From an uncultured Arthrobacter sp. (GTDB lineage Bacteria > Actinomycetota > Actinomycetes > Actinomycetales > Micrococcaceae), in NCBI RefSeq assembly GCF_947493765.1, contig NZ_CANLSZ010000001.1, positions 1-64,000 of the forward strand: a stretch of DNA of 64,000 nucleotides. Reading direction: 5' to 3'. Below, in pieces: positions 42,171 through 51,495 of the stretch; the stretch's first letter is position 1; every line of letters begins with the position of its first letter. The translations under genes and the position numbers were made by a program. The notes under the pieces were generated by a model. It was not told the origin of the DNA and ran no database searches. It saw only the letters and a program-made list of their open reading frames with translations.

Positions 42171-43553
42171 CTACCTCTTCTGGTGCGAGGTCCGGCGCAG
42201 CCGCGTGTTGACGAACTCGCCCATACCCCAGCGACCGAGCTCCCGGCCGAAGCCGGACCGCTTCACTCCACCGAAGGGCAGGCCGGGCAGCGTGGTGCCG
42301 TGTTCGTTGACGTAGGCCATGCCGACGTCGAGCTGATCGGCGACCTCCTGCGCCCGGGCGATATCGGTGCTCCACACCGAACCGCTCAGACCGAAATCGA
42401 CGTCGTTGGCGAGAGCCACGGCCTCCTCAGGTGAATCCACGCCGTAAACGACGGCGACGGGGCCGAAGATCTCCTCCGAGTACGCGTCCATGTCCTTGGT
42501 GACTCCGGAGAGCACTGCAGGCTGCATGAAGGCTCCATCACCCTCGGCGGCCTGGCCGCCCACATGGAGGGTGGCACCCTGCTCCACCGCACGCTGCACC
42601 TGCGCGACGACGCGGTCCCGGGCCTCCACCGAGGACAGCGGACCCATCTGGGTGTCCGACTTCGTCGGATCACCGACCTGCACGTTCTCGAACACCGAGA
42701 CGACCGTGGAGAGGAACGCGTCGAACTCCGACTTGGGCACGATCATCCGCTTGGGAGAATTGCACGCCTGTCCGGCGTTCGAGAGTCGCGCTTCGGCTGC
42801 GATCTCCGCCGTCTTCTGCACTTCGCCGTCGTCGAGCACGATCAGCGCGTCCGAACCGCCGAGTTCGAGCACCACCTTCTTGAGGTTCTTCCCCGCCGTC
42901 TCCGCGACTGCCGCGCCGGCCCGCTCGCTGCCGGTGAGGGAGATCCCGCGTACCCGAGGATCGGCGATCATGTCGGCAATCTGCTCATTGCTGGCGAAGA
43001 TATTGATGTATGCATCTTCCGGGATTCCGGCTGTATGCATGATCTCGGCCATCAATTCGGAGGACGCGGCACAAATGGGCGCGTGCTTCAGCATGACGGT
43101 ATTTCCCGCCATGAGGTTGGGACCCGCGAATCGCGCTACCTGGTAATAGGGGAAGTTCCACGGCATCACTCCGATGAGCGGACCGACCGCCTCGGTCTGC
43201 ATCATGGACTCGTCCGCGCCCTGGGGGTCGAGCAGCTCCGGCTCGAGCAACTTCGGCCCGTTCTCGGCGTACCAGCGATAGATCGCCCCGGACAGCTCGG
43301 CTTCTCCTACCGCTTCCGCGAGTGGCTTCCCCATCTCGCGTGCGATCAGCTCGCCCAGTTCGTCCTTCCGGGCGTCGTAGGCATCGGCGACCTTCGACAG
43401 CAGCTGCGCGCGTTCCTCCACGGGGACGTCGCGCCATGATGCGGCGGCACGATCCGACCGCTCGATGATCCCGGCAACCTCGGTGTCCGCCAGTGTCGTG
43501 AATTCCTGCTCGGTCTTGCCCGTGGCAGGATTGGTCAGTGAATACGTCGTCAT
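42171..43553 (-). CDS. NAD(P)-dependent aldehyde dehydrogenase (succinate-semialdehyde type)
   Basis: A 460-residue aldehyde dehydrogenase. The catalytic Cys is in SNAGQACNSPKR, the base Glu in KVVLELGGSDALIV, the oxyanion Asn in MPWNFPYYQ, and SLTGSERAG is the cofactor loop. Closest in type to succinate-semialdehyde dehydrogenase (GabD/YneI class). ATG 43553 (MTTYSLTNPATGK). An IS1380 element has inserted about 126 bases upstream of the start, so expression may be altered. Upstream DNA is A/T-rich, with no obvious promoter. Confidence 0.88.
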   Translation of the reverse strand: MTTYSLTNPATGKTEQEFTTLADTEVAGIIERSDRAAASWRDVPVEERAQLLSKVADAYDARKDELGELIAREMGKPLAEAVGEAELSGAIYRWYAENGPKLLEPELLDPQGADESMMQTEAVGPLIGVMPWNFPYYQVARFAGPNLMAGNTVMLKHAPICAASSELMAEIMHTAGIPEDAYINIFASNEQIADMIADPRVRGISLTGSERAGAAVAETAGKNLKKVVLELGGSDALIVLDDGEVQKTAEIAAEARLSNAGQACNSPKRMIVPKSEFDAFLSTVVSVFENVQVGDPTKSDTQMGPLSSVEARDRVVAQVQRAVEQGATLHVGGQAAEGDGAFMQPAVLSGVTKDMDAYSEEIFGPVAVVYGVDSPEEAVALANDVDFGLSGSVWSTDIARAQEVADQLDVGMAYVNEHGTTLPGLPFGGVKRSGFGRELGRWGMGEFVNTRLRRTSHQKR

Positions 43554-43673
43554 GTCTTCATCATATGCCGACGACAACTTTACTGTCGATTCATCGAAGA
43601 TCGACGCATTTAATCTCGTAAAGAATCCACTCGAGGGAATAAAGCAGCATTCCCCATTGCTATACGGGTCCCA

Positions 43674-43678
43674 CTAAG
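43674..43678. repeat. CTAAG target duplication, left copy
   Basis: CTAAG directly precedes the left terminal repeat of the IS1380 element and recurs at 45348-45352. Confidence 0.85.
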
Positions 43679-45347
43679 CCTCGATCCACCGACGAGCCCT
43701 CTGCGGGTGGCGTCGGCGTGATTTGCTGGCCCTGATCGGCCGCGGGCAGGGGTGAGTTCCGGGCGTCTCATCCCGGTCGTCCACTTCGTTCTTGGTCGTG
43801 CCGCTGGTGGCGGCGGTGGTCAGCTGGCCGCTACCGGTGGTGGTGCGTGCGTCGCGGTGAAGAGTCGGTCGAACGCGGACTGCCAGGGCCAGGCGTCCGG
43901 CAGGTGCAGGATGATGCGGCGCGCCGACCGTGCCAGTCGTGCCGGCACTGAGATGAGGGTGCGGCGAATCGTCGCGGTCGTTGCCCGGGCGAGCCGCCCG
44001 CCTCGGTCGGCGATGAGTCCAGCGGCGCGAGAGAGGTTAAATGCGATCACGGCGAGGACGAGCCATGCGCTGTTCGCGGTGAACACTCCCGAGGGCAGGT
44101 GAGCGAGCGGGCCCGCCTTCAGGTCGGCGTGAACTTGCTCGATGATCGCGTGCCCGCGGTGGGTCTTGTCCGCCGCGACGGTTCCCATTGTCTGCTTGTC
44201 GGTGGTGGTGAAGAACGCGTGGTGCCGGTAGCTGTCGAACAAGGTCGGCTGCTCGACCTGCTTGGGGTTCAAGTCTGGGATCCGTCGGACCACCAGTCGT
44301 CCTTCAACCCGTTCGGCGATCTTCCGGGACCGGAACGCGACGAAGGGCACCTCGGCGACTTCGGCTTTCGAGATCCACCGCCCGGTGACTTCGTCGGGGA
44401 TCGCGTTCGGATACTCGATCGTCTCCCATGTGTCGTCGGGGATCGAGGAGATCGCTGTCTTGACCGCGGGGTCCATCCGGACGGTGACAGATACGTCCGC
44501 GCCAGCTTTGATCGCGGTGCCGATGGTGGCGTGGCCGTAGAACGCGGAGTCCGCCCGCAGCAACGGCCGAACACTGCTGCCCAGGTCCATGCGGCGAAGC
44601 GTGGCGAGGGTGTCGGCGACGATCCTGGCCGCGCCTTTCGGGGAACCGGTCTTCCCCTGCCGCAACCGCCGGGCGAGGATCACCGGCGCTGAGGGCGTCG
44701 TCGACGCTGTCGCGACGAGGGCGTTGAGGCCGCGGACGCCGGAGTACCCGAACGACGCTCCCTGCTTCTGGTAGCCGTGGACCTCGATGATCGTGTCGTC
44801 CAAGTCGACCATCACCCGCTCACCGTCCCGGATCTGCAGCAGCGGCGCGGCCGATGCGAGGTTCACCAGCGTCCGTGAGGCGACGGCATCCAGCTGGCGG
44901 ACGTGCCCGAACCGGAACTCCCGCAGGAACGAGCCAAGCGTCGACGGTGCATACGTCCGATCGAACAACCGGCCCATCCCGCCATGACGCAGCAGATTCA
45001 TGTCGTCGATCGAGTCCGCGCCGGCGAGCATCCCCGCGACCAGCGCCATCACCTTGCCGCCGGCGTTCGCGCCCTTGTCCGTCGGGACGCTCAACCTCGA
45101 CTGCGCGAGCTCATCAAGCCCCGCAGAACGGGCAAGACGGAGCATCGGGACCAGTCCCGCGACCGACACGAGATTCGGATCATCGAACACGGCAGACACG
45201 GCAACGGGAGCATGCTTGAATTGCACCTACGAGATGCCTCTCAGACTCGGGAAATAGGACCTTAGACAAGCTCTATTCTTCCTGGTCAGAGGGGCATTTC
45301 TGCGTTACGACGCCAACTCAGCAAGCCTCCCCATCGGTGGATCGAGG
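43679..45347 (-). mobile_element. Intact IS1380-family insertion sequence (1669 bp)
   Basis: Perfect 14-base terminal inverted repeats CCTCGATCCACCGA and TCGGTGGATCGAGG bound the element, which contains one complete transposase gene and is flanked by CTAAG duplications. The size is typical for IS1380. All features expected of a transposition-competent element are present, so insertion was probably recent. Confidence 0.9.
43820..45226 (-). CDS. IS1380-family transposase
   Basis: A 468-residue DDE transposase (ISAar/IS1676-like). Acidic catalytic sites are in MVDLDDTIIEVHG (D), PLLRADSAFYG (D) and the C-terminal GHAIIEQVHADLKAGPL (E). No internal stop or frameshift. Its gene fills the element and runs opposite to the rhodanese gene. 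It cuts and pastes or copies the IS by acting on the 14-base repeats. Confidence 0.92.
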   Translation of the reverse strand: MQFKHAPVAVSAVFDDPNLVSVAGLVPMLRLARSAGLDELAQSRLSVPTDKGANAGGKVMALVAGMLAGADSIDDMNLLRHGGMGRLFDRTYAPSTLGSFLREFRFGHVRQLDAVASRTLVNLASAAPLLQIRDGERVMVDLDDTIIEVHGYQKQGASFGYSGVRGLNALVATASTTPSAPVILARRLRQGKTGSPKGAARIVADTLATLRRMDLGSSVRPLLRADSAFYGHATIGTAIKAGADVSVTVRMDPAVKTAISSIPDDTWETIEYPNAIPDEVTGRWISKAEVAEVPFVAFRSRKIAERVEGRLVVRRIPDLNPKQVEQPTLFDSYRHHAFFTTTDKQTMGTVAADKTHRGHAIIEQVHADLKAGPLAHLPSGVFTANSAWLVLAVIAFNLSRAAGLIADRGGRLARATTATIRRTLISVPARLARSARRIILHLPDAWPWQSAFDRLFTATHAPPPVAAS

Positions 45348-45352
45348 CTAAG
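45348..45352. repeat. CTAAG target duplication, right copy
   Basis: Second copy of the 5-base duplication, directly after the right terminal repeat. Confidence 0.85.
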
Positions 45353-45370
45353 GCACTTCTGTACCATCAA

Positions 45371-45499
45371 TCAGGCGCCAGCCGTGACCAGCATGCCGGT
45401 AGCGGACGCGTACGGAAGATCACGCAGGTTCGTCTCGGTGAAGCCCGCCTCCGAAAGTGAGAGGACGATGCCCTCCTCGGTGCGGAGTCGCAGGGCCAT
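45371..45499 (-). CDS. Unidentified 42-codon open frame beside the IS
   Basis: From ATG at 45499 the frame reads MALRLRTEEGIVLSLSEAGF... to SATGMLVTAGA. The composition is protein-like, and the same frame is open further upstream (to about 45595) without an ATG. It may be a short protein or the C-terminal scrap of a larger lost gene. I find no family. Low confidence. Confidence 0.25.
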   Translation of the reverse strand: MALRLRTEEGIVLSLSEAGFTETNLRDLPYASATGMLVTAGA

Positions 45500-45612
45500 C
45501 CAAGGTCGGCGCTCCCCGGAACGGAAGGATGCCGGAAGCAATGTCCCGACGACCTCGTTAGGCTGGGTAGCAAGACAGAAGCAGTGTCCCCACAGCTACG
45601 CGAGAGGCCCCC

Positions 45613-46530
45613 ATGACCCTGGCTCCAGATACGCAGGACAAGTTCGCCGAGTACGCCCACCCGGAGCGGCTCGTCTCCACCGAGTGGCTTGCCGCACATC
45701 TCGACGCCGATGGTCTGGTGGTCGTCGAGTCCGACGAGGACGTCCTCCTGTACGAGACGGGTCACATCCCCGGAGCCGTCAAGATCGACTGGCACACCGA
45801 GCTCAACGACGAGGTGACCCGGGACTACATCGACGGCGAGGGGTTCTCCCGCCTCATGGCCTCCAAGGGCATCTCCCGGGACACCACCGTGGTCATCTAC
45901 GGCGACAAGAGCAACTGGTGGGCGGCCTACGCCCTGTGGGTGTTCACGCTCTTCGGCCACGAGGACGTCCGCCTGCTCGACGGCGGCCGCGACAAGTGGA
46001 TCGCGGAGGGCCGGCCGATCACCACGGACCGCCCGGACACCTCCGAGACCGAGTACCCGGTGGTGCAGCGCAACGACTCCGTCATCCGCGCCTACCTCGA
46101 CGACGTGCTCGAGCACTTCGGCAAGCCGCTGATCGACGTCCGCTCCGGGGACGAGTACACCGGAGCCCGTACCACCATGCCCGCCTACCCGGAGGAGGGC
46201 GCCCTGCGCGGCGGGCACATCCCCACCGCACAGTCCGTCCCGTGGGCCCGGGCCGCGGCCGAGGACGGCAGCTTCCGCACCCGCGCCGAACTCGATGCGA
46301 TCTACCGCGACGAGGCAGGCCTGAAGGACGGGGACGACGTCGTGGCCTACTGCCGCATCGGTGAGCGCTCCAGCCACACCTGGTTCGTGCTCACGTACCT
46401 GCTCGGTTTCCGGAACGTCCGCAACTACGACGGCTCGTGGACCGAATGGGGCAACGCCGTCCGCGTGCCGATCGTGAAGGGCACCGAGCCAGGCGAGGCC
46501 CCCGAGCTCCCGTCACGGTCGTCGCGATGA
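45613..46530 (+). CDS. Thiosulfate/3-mercaptopyruvate sulfurtransferase (rhodanese tandem)
   Basis: A 305-residue protein with two rhodanese domains. The N-terminal one is inactive; the C-terminal carries the catalytic Cys247 in [13 protein letters not shown]. Signatures [31 protein letters not shown] and [12 protein letters not shown] are typical of SseA/CysA. It moves sulfane sulfur from thiosulfate or mercaptopyruvate to acceptors. Its stop overlaps the sufE start (ATGA), so it may hand sulfur to the SufE protein. Transcribed from a region rebuilt by the IS insertion. Confidence 0.9.
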   Translation: MTLAPDTQDKFAEYAHPERLVSTEWLAAHLDADGLVVVESDEDVLLYETGHIPGAVKIDWHTELNDEVTRDYIDGEGFSRLMASKGISRDTTVVIYGDKSNWWAAYALWVFTLFGHEDVRLLDGGRDKWIAEGRPITTDRPDTSETEYPVVQRNDSVIRAYLDDVLEHFGKPLIDVRSGDEYTGARTTMPAYPEEGALRGGHIPTAQSVPWARAAAEDGSFRTRAELDAIYRDEAGLKDGDDVVAYCRIGERSSHTWFVLTYLLGFRNVRNYDGSWTEWGNAVRVPIVKGTEPGEAPELPSRSSR

Positions 46531-46967
46531 CCGCCGAAGCCATCCCGTCCAAGCTCGCGGAGATCATCGACGACTTCCAGGACCTCACGGAGCCGGACCG
46601 CCTGCAGTTGCTGCTGGACTTCTCGCGCGAGCTCCCCGAGCTGCCCGAGCGCTACGGCGACCATCCCGAGCTGCTGGAGCGGGTGGTGGAGTGCCAGAGC
46701 CCGCTGTTCCTGACCATGGAGATCGGTGACGCCCCCGAGCGGGCCGTGCACCTGTTCTTCTCCGCCCCGCCGGAGGCTCCCACCACACGCGGGTTCGCCG
46801 GAGTACTGCTCGAGGGGCTCGACGGACTCCCCGCCGCCGAGCTGCTCGCGGTACCCGACGACGTACCCGACCGCCTCGGTCTCACCCGTGCCATCACGCC
46901 CCTGCGGATGCGCGGCATGAGCGCCATGCTGGGCCGGATCAAGCGGAAGATCAGGGAAGCGCAGTAA
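46527..46967 (+). CDS. sufE: SufE-family cysteine desulfuration protein
   Basis: A 146-residue SufE-like sulfur acceptor. The key Cys56 lies in [17 protein letters not shown]. The C-terminal motif [14 protein letters not shown] is typical. SufE normally takes persulfide from SufS for Fe-S cluster assembly; here its partner is a sulfurtransferase (ATGA overlap), an arrangement frequent in Actinobacteria. The last 17 bases overlap the convergent hydrolase gene. Confidence 0.88.
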   Translation: MTAEAIPSKLAEIIDDFQDLTEPDRLQLLLDFSRELPELPERYGDHPELLERVVECQSPLFLTMEIGDAPERAVHLFFSAPPEAPTTRGFAGVLLEGLDGLPAAELLAVPDDVPDRLGLTRAITPLRMRGMSAMLGRIKRKIREAQ

Positions 46968-48219
46968 CGCTCCCGCCGGCCCTCCCGCCCCCCGGGAGGA
47001 CGCGGCCGTACAGGTGCGCGTGCAGCCAGCGTTCGACGGCGGTCTCCCAGCGCTGCGGGTCCACATTCCACTCCTTCGTATGGCGTGCCTGCTGGAAGCG
47101 CTCGAGCGTGACGAAGGCCGGGTTCTTCGCCGCCAGGGCCGCGGACGGCCCGATCGGCACGAACTCGTCGTCCTCGCTGTGCAGGATGAGGGTGGGCAGC
47201 GTGAGCTGTTCGGCCCGCGCTATCCAGTCCATGCTCCGCAGGTCCAGGGGCGCCGCGAGACCGGTCATCCTGCGCGCCCGGCGGCTCGCGAGCAGATACT
47301 GACCCAGCCGCCCCACGGGCGCCGGGATACGGTTGAGTGCGGCGTGGTGCGCCAGGACCTCGATCCAGTTGATCACCGGCCCGTCGAGCACCACCGCGCT
47401 GATCCGCCGGCGGTGCCGCGAGAGATCCGCGGTGCGCAGGACGATCGCGCCGCCCATCGACCATCCGAAGAGGACCACGTCGCGTGCCCCGTGCGAGACC
47501 GCGAAGTCGATCGCGGCGTCGACGTCGTGCCATTCGGTCATCCCGAGCCCGTACCGACCGTCCGGCGCGGAGGGCGCCTCGCCGTCGTTCCGGTAGGACA
47601 CCACCAGGCTGGTCAGCCCCAGGGACCGCGCGGGCGTGAGCGCGCGCAGCGCCTCGGCGCGCGAGGCACCGCGACCGTGCACCATGATGGCCCAGGAGCG
47701 GGCGGGTGCCTCGGCCCGGACCAGCCAGGCCGGCGCCACTCCCCCCTCGACGGGGATGAGCACCTCCTCCTCGGCGAAACCCATCGCGGCCGGCGAGGGA
47801 TACACGGCTCCGCCCCACCAGCCGCGGGTGGCTGCCTCCAGATCACCCGTGTAGACGGTCTCCACCTCCCGCTCGACGGTGCCCTCACGGGGAACGTAGG
47901 AGCGGATCTCCCCGATGCGGGCATGGCCGGCACCTCGCTGGAAGTACAGGCTGTAGGTACCGGGGACGGTGGTGTCCTCATTGGCCGGCAGGATCACGGT
48001 ACGGCTGCCCCCGGAGCCCACGACGGCGAGGATGTCGAGATTCTCGTCCCGCGTGCGGGCAGGCGTGACGATCTGCCGGGCGAAGAAGACGGCCAGACCC
48101 GAGACCACGGTGGCCATCGAGGATGCGAGGGCCGCACCCGCTCCGACCCCCAGTGCCGTCCACCTCAGCCAGGGCGCAGTGCCGCTCCGGACTACCGCCG
48201 CAGACCTCTTCGATGCCAT
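46951..48219 (-). CDS. Membrane-anchored alpha/beta hydrolase
   Basis: A 422-residue protein with an N-terminal membrane anchor (about residues 18-45, TALGVGAGAALASSMATVVSG). A distinctive region precedes the hydrolase domain, whose nucleophile is in FGWSMGGAIVL, the acid in LHSEDDEFVP and His in ARHTKEWN. Similar to peptidase S9/serine aminopeptidase-type (BAAT/PldB) enzymes. Likely faces outside or the membrane surface; substrate unknown. ATG 48219 (MASKRSAAVV) follows GGAAAG. Tail-to-tail overlap with sufE. Confidence 0.78.
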   Translation of the reverse strand: MASKRSAAVVRSGTAPWLRWTALGVGAGAALASSMATVVSGLAVFFARQIVTPARTRDENLDILAVVGSGGSRTVILPANEDTTVPGTYSLYFQRGAGHARIGEIRSYVPREGTVEREVETVYTGDLEAATRGWWGGAVYPSPAAMGFAEEEVLIPVEGGVAPAWLVRAEAPARSWAIMVHGRGASRAEALRALTPARSLGLTSLVVSYRNDGEAPSAPDGRYGLGMTEWHDVDAAIDFAVSHGARDVVLFGWSMGGAIVLRTADLSRHRRRISAVVLDGPVINWIEVLAHHAALNRIPAPVGRLGQYLLASRRARRMTGLAAPLDLRSMDWIARAEQLTLPTLILHSEDDEFVPIGPSAALAAKNPAFVTLERFQQARHTKEWNVDPQRWETAVERWLHAHLYGRVLPGGGRAGGSVTALP

Positions 48220-48287
48220 AGCTTCCTTTCTACCCTGCCCACCCAGCGCCGTCGATCCACGCCACGGTCGCGCAGTACAGTGGCGCC

Positions 48288-48773
48288 ATGACCCAAACAA
48301 TCCTTGTGCTCGCCGAGGAAGCCCTGACGTACCCCGATCTCCTCAATCTCCAGACCCTGCAGGGGGACGAGCCGGCCGAGGTGGTGATCCTGATCCCGGA
48401 GGAGCGCAACGAGTCGGTCCTGGGTCAGTTCTTCCGCCATCTCGGACTGCTCGAGGTGGGCGAGGCGTTCCGGTCGTTCTCGGCGGACGACCGACGGCAG
48501 GACGAGGTGGAGGCCCGCACCGCCCTCTCGGAATCCCTCGAGCTGCTCACTCGGGAGGGCTTCTCCGCATCGGGTCACACGACGACGGGCGATCCCGTCG
48601 ACGCTCTCGTCGAGGAGGCCGGCAGGAGGGCGGCGGTGCAGGCCATGGTCATCACGCGTCCCCATGCGCTGGCGGACACCTTCCACACGGACTGGGCCAA
48701 CCAGGCCCAGGACAAGCTGGGCATCGCGGTGCTCCACGTCTATGCGGGAACGGGATTTATCGGCGACTCCTAG
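48288..48773 (+). CDS. UspA-fold-like protein
   Basis: A 161-residue protein with alternating beta-alpha units (TILVLAEEALTYPDLL; AEVVILIPEE; AMVITRPHAL) and a C-terminal DKLGIAVLHVYAGTGF, the layout of an HUP/UspA-type Rossmann fold. The ATP-loop G-2x-G-9x-G(S/T) of true UspA is not evident. Relatives are annotated as hypothetical (sometimes wrongly as indole-3-glycerol phosphate synthase). It lies just upstream of msrB and may share its promoter. Confidence 0.5.
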   Translation: MTQTILVLAEEALTYPDLLNLQTLQGDEPAEVVILIPEERNESVLGQFFRHLGLLEVGEAFRSFSADDRRQDEVEARTALSESLELLTREGFSASGHTTTGDPVDALVEEAGRRAAVQAMVITRPHALADTFHTDWANQAQDKLGIAVLHVYAGTGFIGDS

Positions 48774-48787
48774 GCGTTATGAGGAGT

Positions 48788-49213
48788 ATGACTACAGAAT
48801 CAGAGACCTACCGGCCGGAAATCGAGAAGTCCGACGAGCAGTGGCGCCAGGAACTCTCTCCCCAGGAGTACGAGGTACTGCGCAAGGCGGGCACGGAGCG
48901 CCCCTACACGGGTGAGTACTACGACGAGAAGACCGCCGGGACCTACGCGTGCCGTGCCTGCGGCGCCGAACTGTTCACGAGCAATGAGAAGTTCGATTCA
49001 CACTGCGGCTGGCCCTCCTTCTGGGCGCCCCTCGCCGAGGACAAGGTGCGGTATCTGCACGACCGTTCGCTGGGCATGGAGCGCATCGAGGTGCGCTGCT
49101 CGCGCTGCGACTCCCACCTCGGCCACCTGTTCAAGGGCGAGGGCTTCGACACCCCGACCGATCAGCGCTTCTGCATCAACTCCGTCTCGATGAAGCTCGT
49201 CGAGGCGCCGTAG
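48788..49213 (+). CDS. msrB: Peptide-methionine (R)-S-oxide reductase
   Basis: A 141-residue MsrB reducing the R-epimer of methionine sulfoxide. Zinc cysteines are in ACRACGAELF and CSRCDSHLGH; the catalytic Cys is in QRFCINSVSM, and the substrate His is in SHCGWPSFW. Starts at ATG 48788 or 48779 (adds MRS); the GAGGAG at 48781-48786 would suit neither perfectly. A strong terminator follows. Confidence 0.94.
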   Translation: MTTESETYRPEIEKSDEQWRQELSPQEYEVLRKAGTERPYTGEYYDEKTAGTYACRACGAELFTSNEKFDSHCGWPSFWAPLAEDKVRYLHDRSLGMERIEVRCSRCDSHLGHLFKGEGFDTPTDQRFCINSVSMKLVEAP

Positions 49214-49237
49214 CGGGGTCTGCTCGCTGCTCCCCCG

Positions 49238-49263
49238 GAAGGCCGGCCCTCGGGCCGGCCTTC
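49238..49263 (+). terminator. Terminator after msrB
   Basis: GAAGGCCGGCCC and GGGCCGGCCTTC form a 12-base stem with a TC tip, followed by TGCG. No T-run. Confidence 0.75.
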
Positions 49264-49419
49264 TGCGTGCTGGTCAAGCGACGCTGATCCACGGCGCGGT
49301 CCCTCCACCCCTCAGCATAAGAGTTACTTCACGTTAGGCCTCCTGAGTATAAGTAGAGCTGTCTGCAGCGCTAGGCTTCGGGTAAGGATCAGCGACACGA
49401 CGAAGAGGAAGCAGGAGCC

Positions 49420-50784
49420 ATGACCATCAGCACACTGGCACCGGTAGACAGCAGCCCGCAGGCCACCCCGGCGTGGCGGACACTCAAGGAAGCGGTGCAG
49501 GAGCTGCGTCTCCTGCAGGTCAAGGACGGTTCCATCCCCGACGCCGGGGACCACGCCGCAGCGGGCCGGTTGGTGGCGGCCATCACGGCCGCCGTGCAGG
49601 AGCTGGCTCCCCGCTTCCCGCACGACGCCGAGTACCTGCAGCGGACGGTCGCGGCCTTCGGGGCATGGCAGGACAGCGCCTTCACCGTTCCCGACTTCCT
49701 CGAGCCGCTCCTGGCCTTCCAGCCGCAGCAGGACCGCCTCGACGGGCTCCAGCACCTCGTCGTCTTCCCGATGTACACGCAGAACGGCAGCACCAGCCGG
49801 CTCGTCGAAGCCGTTCTCATCGAGGTGCTGTGGCCGGAGTTCATCGCCGAGCTCGAGGCCGGCTACTACTCCAATGCCCTGTTCGTCCCCATCCGGTTCC
49901 TCGACTTCACCGAGGGCTACGACACCAACTCGGCGGTCCTCTTCCCCGAGACCGTCGCCGTCAGCTCCACGCCGACCTTCACCTGGGGTGCCATCTTCGC
50001 CGACCGCGAGGCCGCGCGCTTCCGCCGCGTGGTGAGGGCTGCTGCCGACATCACACGCCTGGACCTGCCCGCCGACGCCCTCGAACTCCTCGACGACCAG
50101 CAGCTCACCGAGGAGACCTTCGTCATGTGGGATCTCATCCACGACCGCACCCACATGCGGGGCGATCTGCCGTTCGATCCGTTCATGATCAAACAGCGCA
50201 TGCCCTTCTTCCTCTACTCCCTCGAGGAACTGCGCTGCGACCTCACGGCGTTCCGCGAATCGGTGCGGATCGAGAAGGACGAGGAGGCCTCCCCCGAGGC
50301 GCGCAGGCACGCGAAGCTCGTCCAGTACGCCGTGATCTTCGACCGCATCTTCCGCTTCAGCATCACGGGCAGCCGTGTGCGCAACTACGACGGCCTGGGA
50401 GGCCAGCTGCTCTTCGCCTGGATGCACCAGCACCACGTACTGCACTGGACCGACACCAAGCTGACGATCGACTGGGACGAGGCGGCCGGCGTCGTCGTCG
50501 CCCTCGGTGAGCAGATCGAGCAGCTGTACTGGCGCTCCATCGACCGGCCCAAGATCGCCCACTGGCTCGCCGCCTACGAGCTCGTCTCCGCGACGGTCAC
50601 CCCGCACCCCGCCTCGGTGTGGGCGAAGGGCCCGGACGCGCTCGAGCTCTCCGGCCCGCCCCGGGCGCTCACCGACGCCGTGCTCGATGACGAGTTCCCG
50701 CTCTCCATGTTCTTCGAGGCGCTCGACCGCAAGATGAAGCCGGTCATCGAGTCCACAGCGGGCATCACGGCGGACTCCGCATGA
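49420..50784 (+). CDS. DUF6421 family protein
   Basis: A 454-residue helical protein found in Streptomyces and Micrococcales, always near an SDR and a threonine-aldolase-like gene. It carries conserved stretches VFPMYTQNGSTSRLVEAV, WDLIHDRTHMRGDLPFD (a HDxxH-like motif that could bind metal) and FAWMHQHHVLHWTD. Enzyme activity is not established. ATG follows GCAGGAG. ATGA overlap with the SDR gene. The region upstream (49264-49419) holds two ATAAG-containing repeats that could be promoter or operator elements. Confidence 0.8.
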   Translation: MTISTLAPVDSSPQATPAWRTLKEAVQELRLLQVKDGSIPDAGDHAAAGRLVAAITAAVQELAPRFPHDAEYLQRTVAAFGAWQDSAFTVPDFLEPLLAFQPQQDRLDGLQHLVVFPMYTQNGSTSRLVEAVLIEVLWPEFIAELEAGYYSNALFVPIRFLDFTEGYDTNSAVLFPETVAVSSTPTFTWGAIFADREAARFRRVVRAAADITRLDLPADALELLDDQQLTEETFVMWDLIHDRTHMRGDLPFDPFMIKQRMPFFLYSLEELRCDLTAFRESVRIEKDEEASPEARRHAKLVQYAVIFDRIFRFSITGSRVRNYDGLGGQLLFAWMHQHHVLHWTDTKLTIDWDEAAGVVVALGEQIEQLYWRSIDRPKIAHWLAAYELVSATVTPHPASVWAKGPDALELSGPPRALTDAVLDDEFPLSMFFEALDRKMKPVIESTAGITADSA

Positions 50785-51488
50785 GTGCGTCCGACGCACA
50801 CCGGACCGCGGTCGTGGCCGGAGCCACGAGTGCTTCGGGCGTCGCCCTGACCCGCAGGCTCCTCGAGAAGGGCGTGGGCGTGGTCGCGGTCGGCTCCGAC
50901 GCCGCACGCCTCGCCGCCGCCTACGCGGAGCTCGACGGCGTGGACCGGCAGGTGTGCGACCTGACGGACGAGGCAGCCGTCGCCGATCTCGCGGCCCGGG
51001 TGAGGCAGGACCACGGCGGGGCCGACGCCCTCTTCCATCTCGTGGGTGGGTGGCGCGGCGGCAAGGGCATCACCACCCAGTCGGCGGAGGACTACGAGTT
51101 CCTGCACCGAACGGTGTTCCTCACGCTCTTCAACACGAGCAGGGCCTTCTACGACCAGCTCGCGGACCGGGGCGGCCGGATCGCCGCGGTCTCCGCGACG
51201 GCGGTGGCCAGGCCGACCGCCGCCAACGCCTCCTACGCGGCCGTGAAGGCCTCCGTGGATGCCTGGCTGCAAGCCGTGGCTCAGGGTTTCGCGAAGGACG
51301 AGGCGGAGGCGGCCTCCACCGCCGTCGTGGTCAAGGCGCTCGTCGACGACGCGATGCGCGCCGAGCAGCCCGAGCGATCCTTCCCGGGCTTCACGCACGT
51401 CGATGATCTCGCGACGACTCTCGTGTCCCTCCTGGACAGCCCTGCCGCGGAGATCAACGGAGCCCGCATCGACGCCGGTCGGGGATAA
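50781..51488 (+). CDS. Short-chain dehydrogenase/reductase
   Basis: A 235-residue NAD(P)-dependent SDR. The cofactor loop is VVAGATSASGVALT (a TGxxxGxG variant with ATSASG), NAG-like LVGGWRGG, and the active site Ser (AAVSATAV) and YAAVK. Relatives adjoin DUF6421 and threonine aldolase genes across Actinobacteria. It probably acts on the same metabolite as the aldolase. Confidence 0.85.
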   Translation: MSASDAHRTAVVAGATSASGVALTRRLLEKGVGVVAVGSDAARLAAAYAELDGVDRQVCDLTDEAAVADLAARVRQDHGGADALFHLVGGWRGGKGITTQSAEDYEFLHRTVFLTLFNTSRAFYDQLADRGGRIAAVSATAVARPTAANASYAAVKASVDAWLQAVAQGFAKDEAEAASTAVVVKALVDDAMRAEQPERSFPGFTHVDDLATTLVSLLDSPAAEINGARIDAGRG

Positions 51489-51489
51489 T
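51484..51489 (+). promoter_or_regulatory. GATAAT -10-like box with start codon 6 bases downstream
   Basis: GATAAT lies exactly where a leaderless transcript of the aldolase gene would need its -10 element (GTG begins at 51496). It could give separate expression of the last operon gene. Confidence 0.35.
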
Positions 51490-51495
51490 GGTCCA

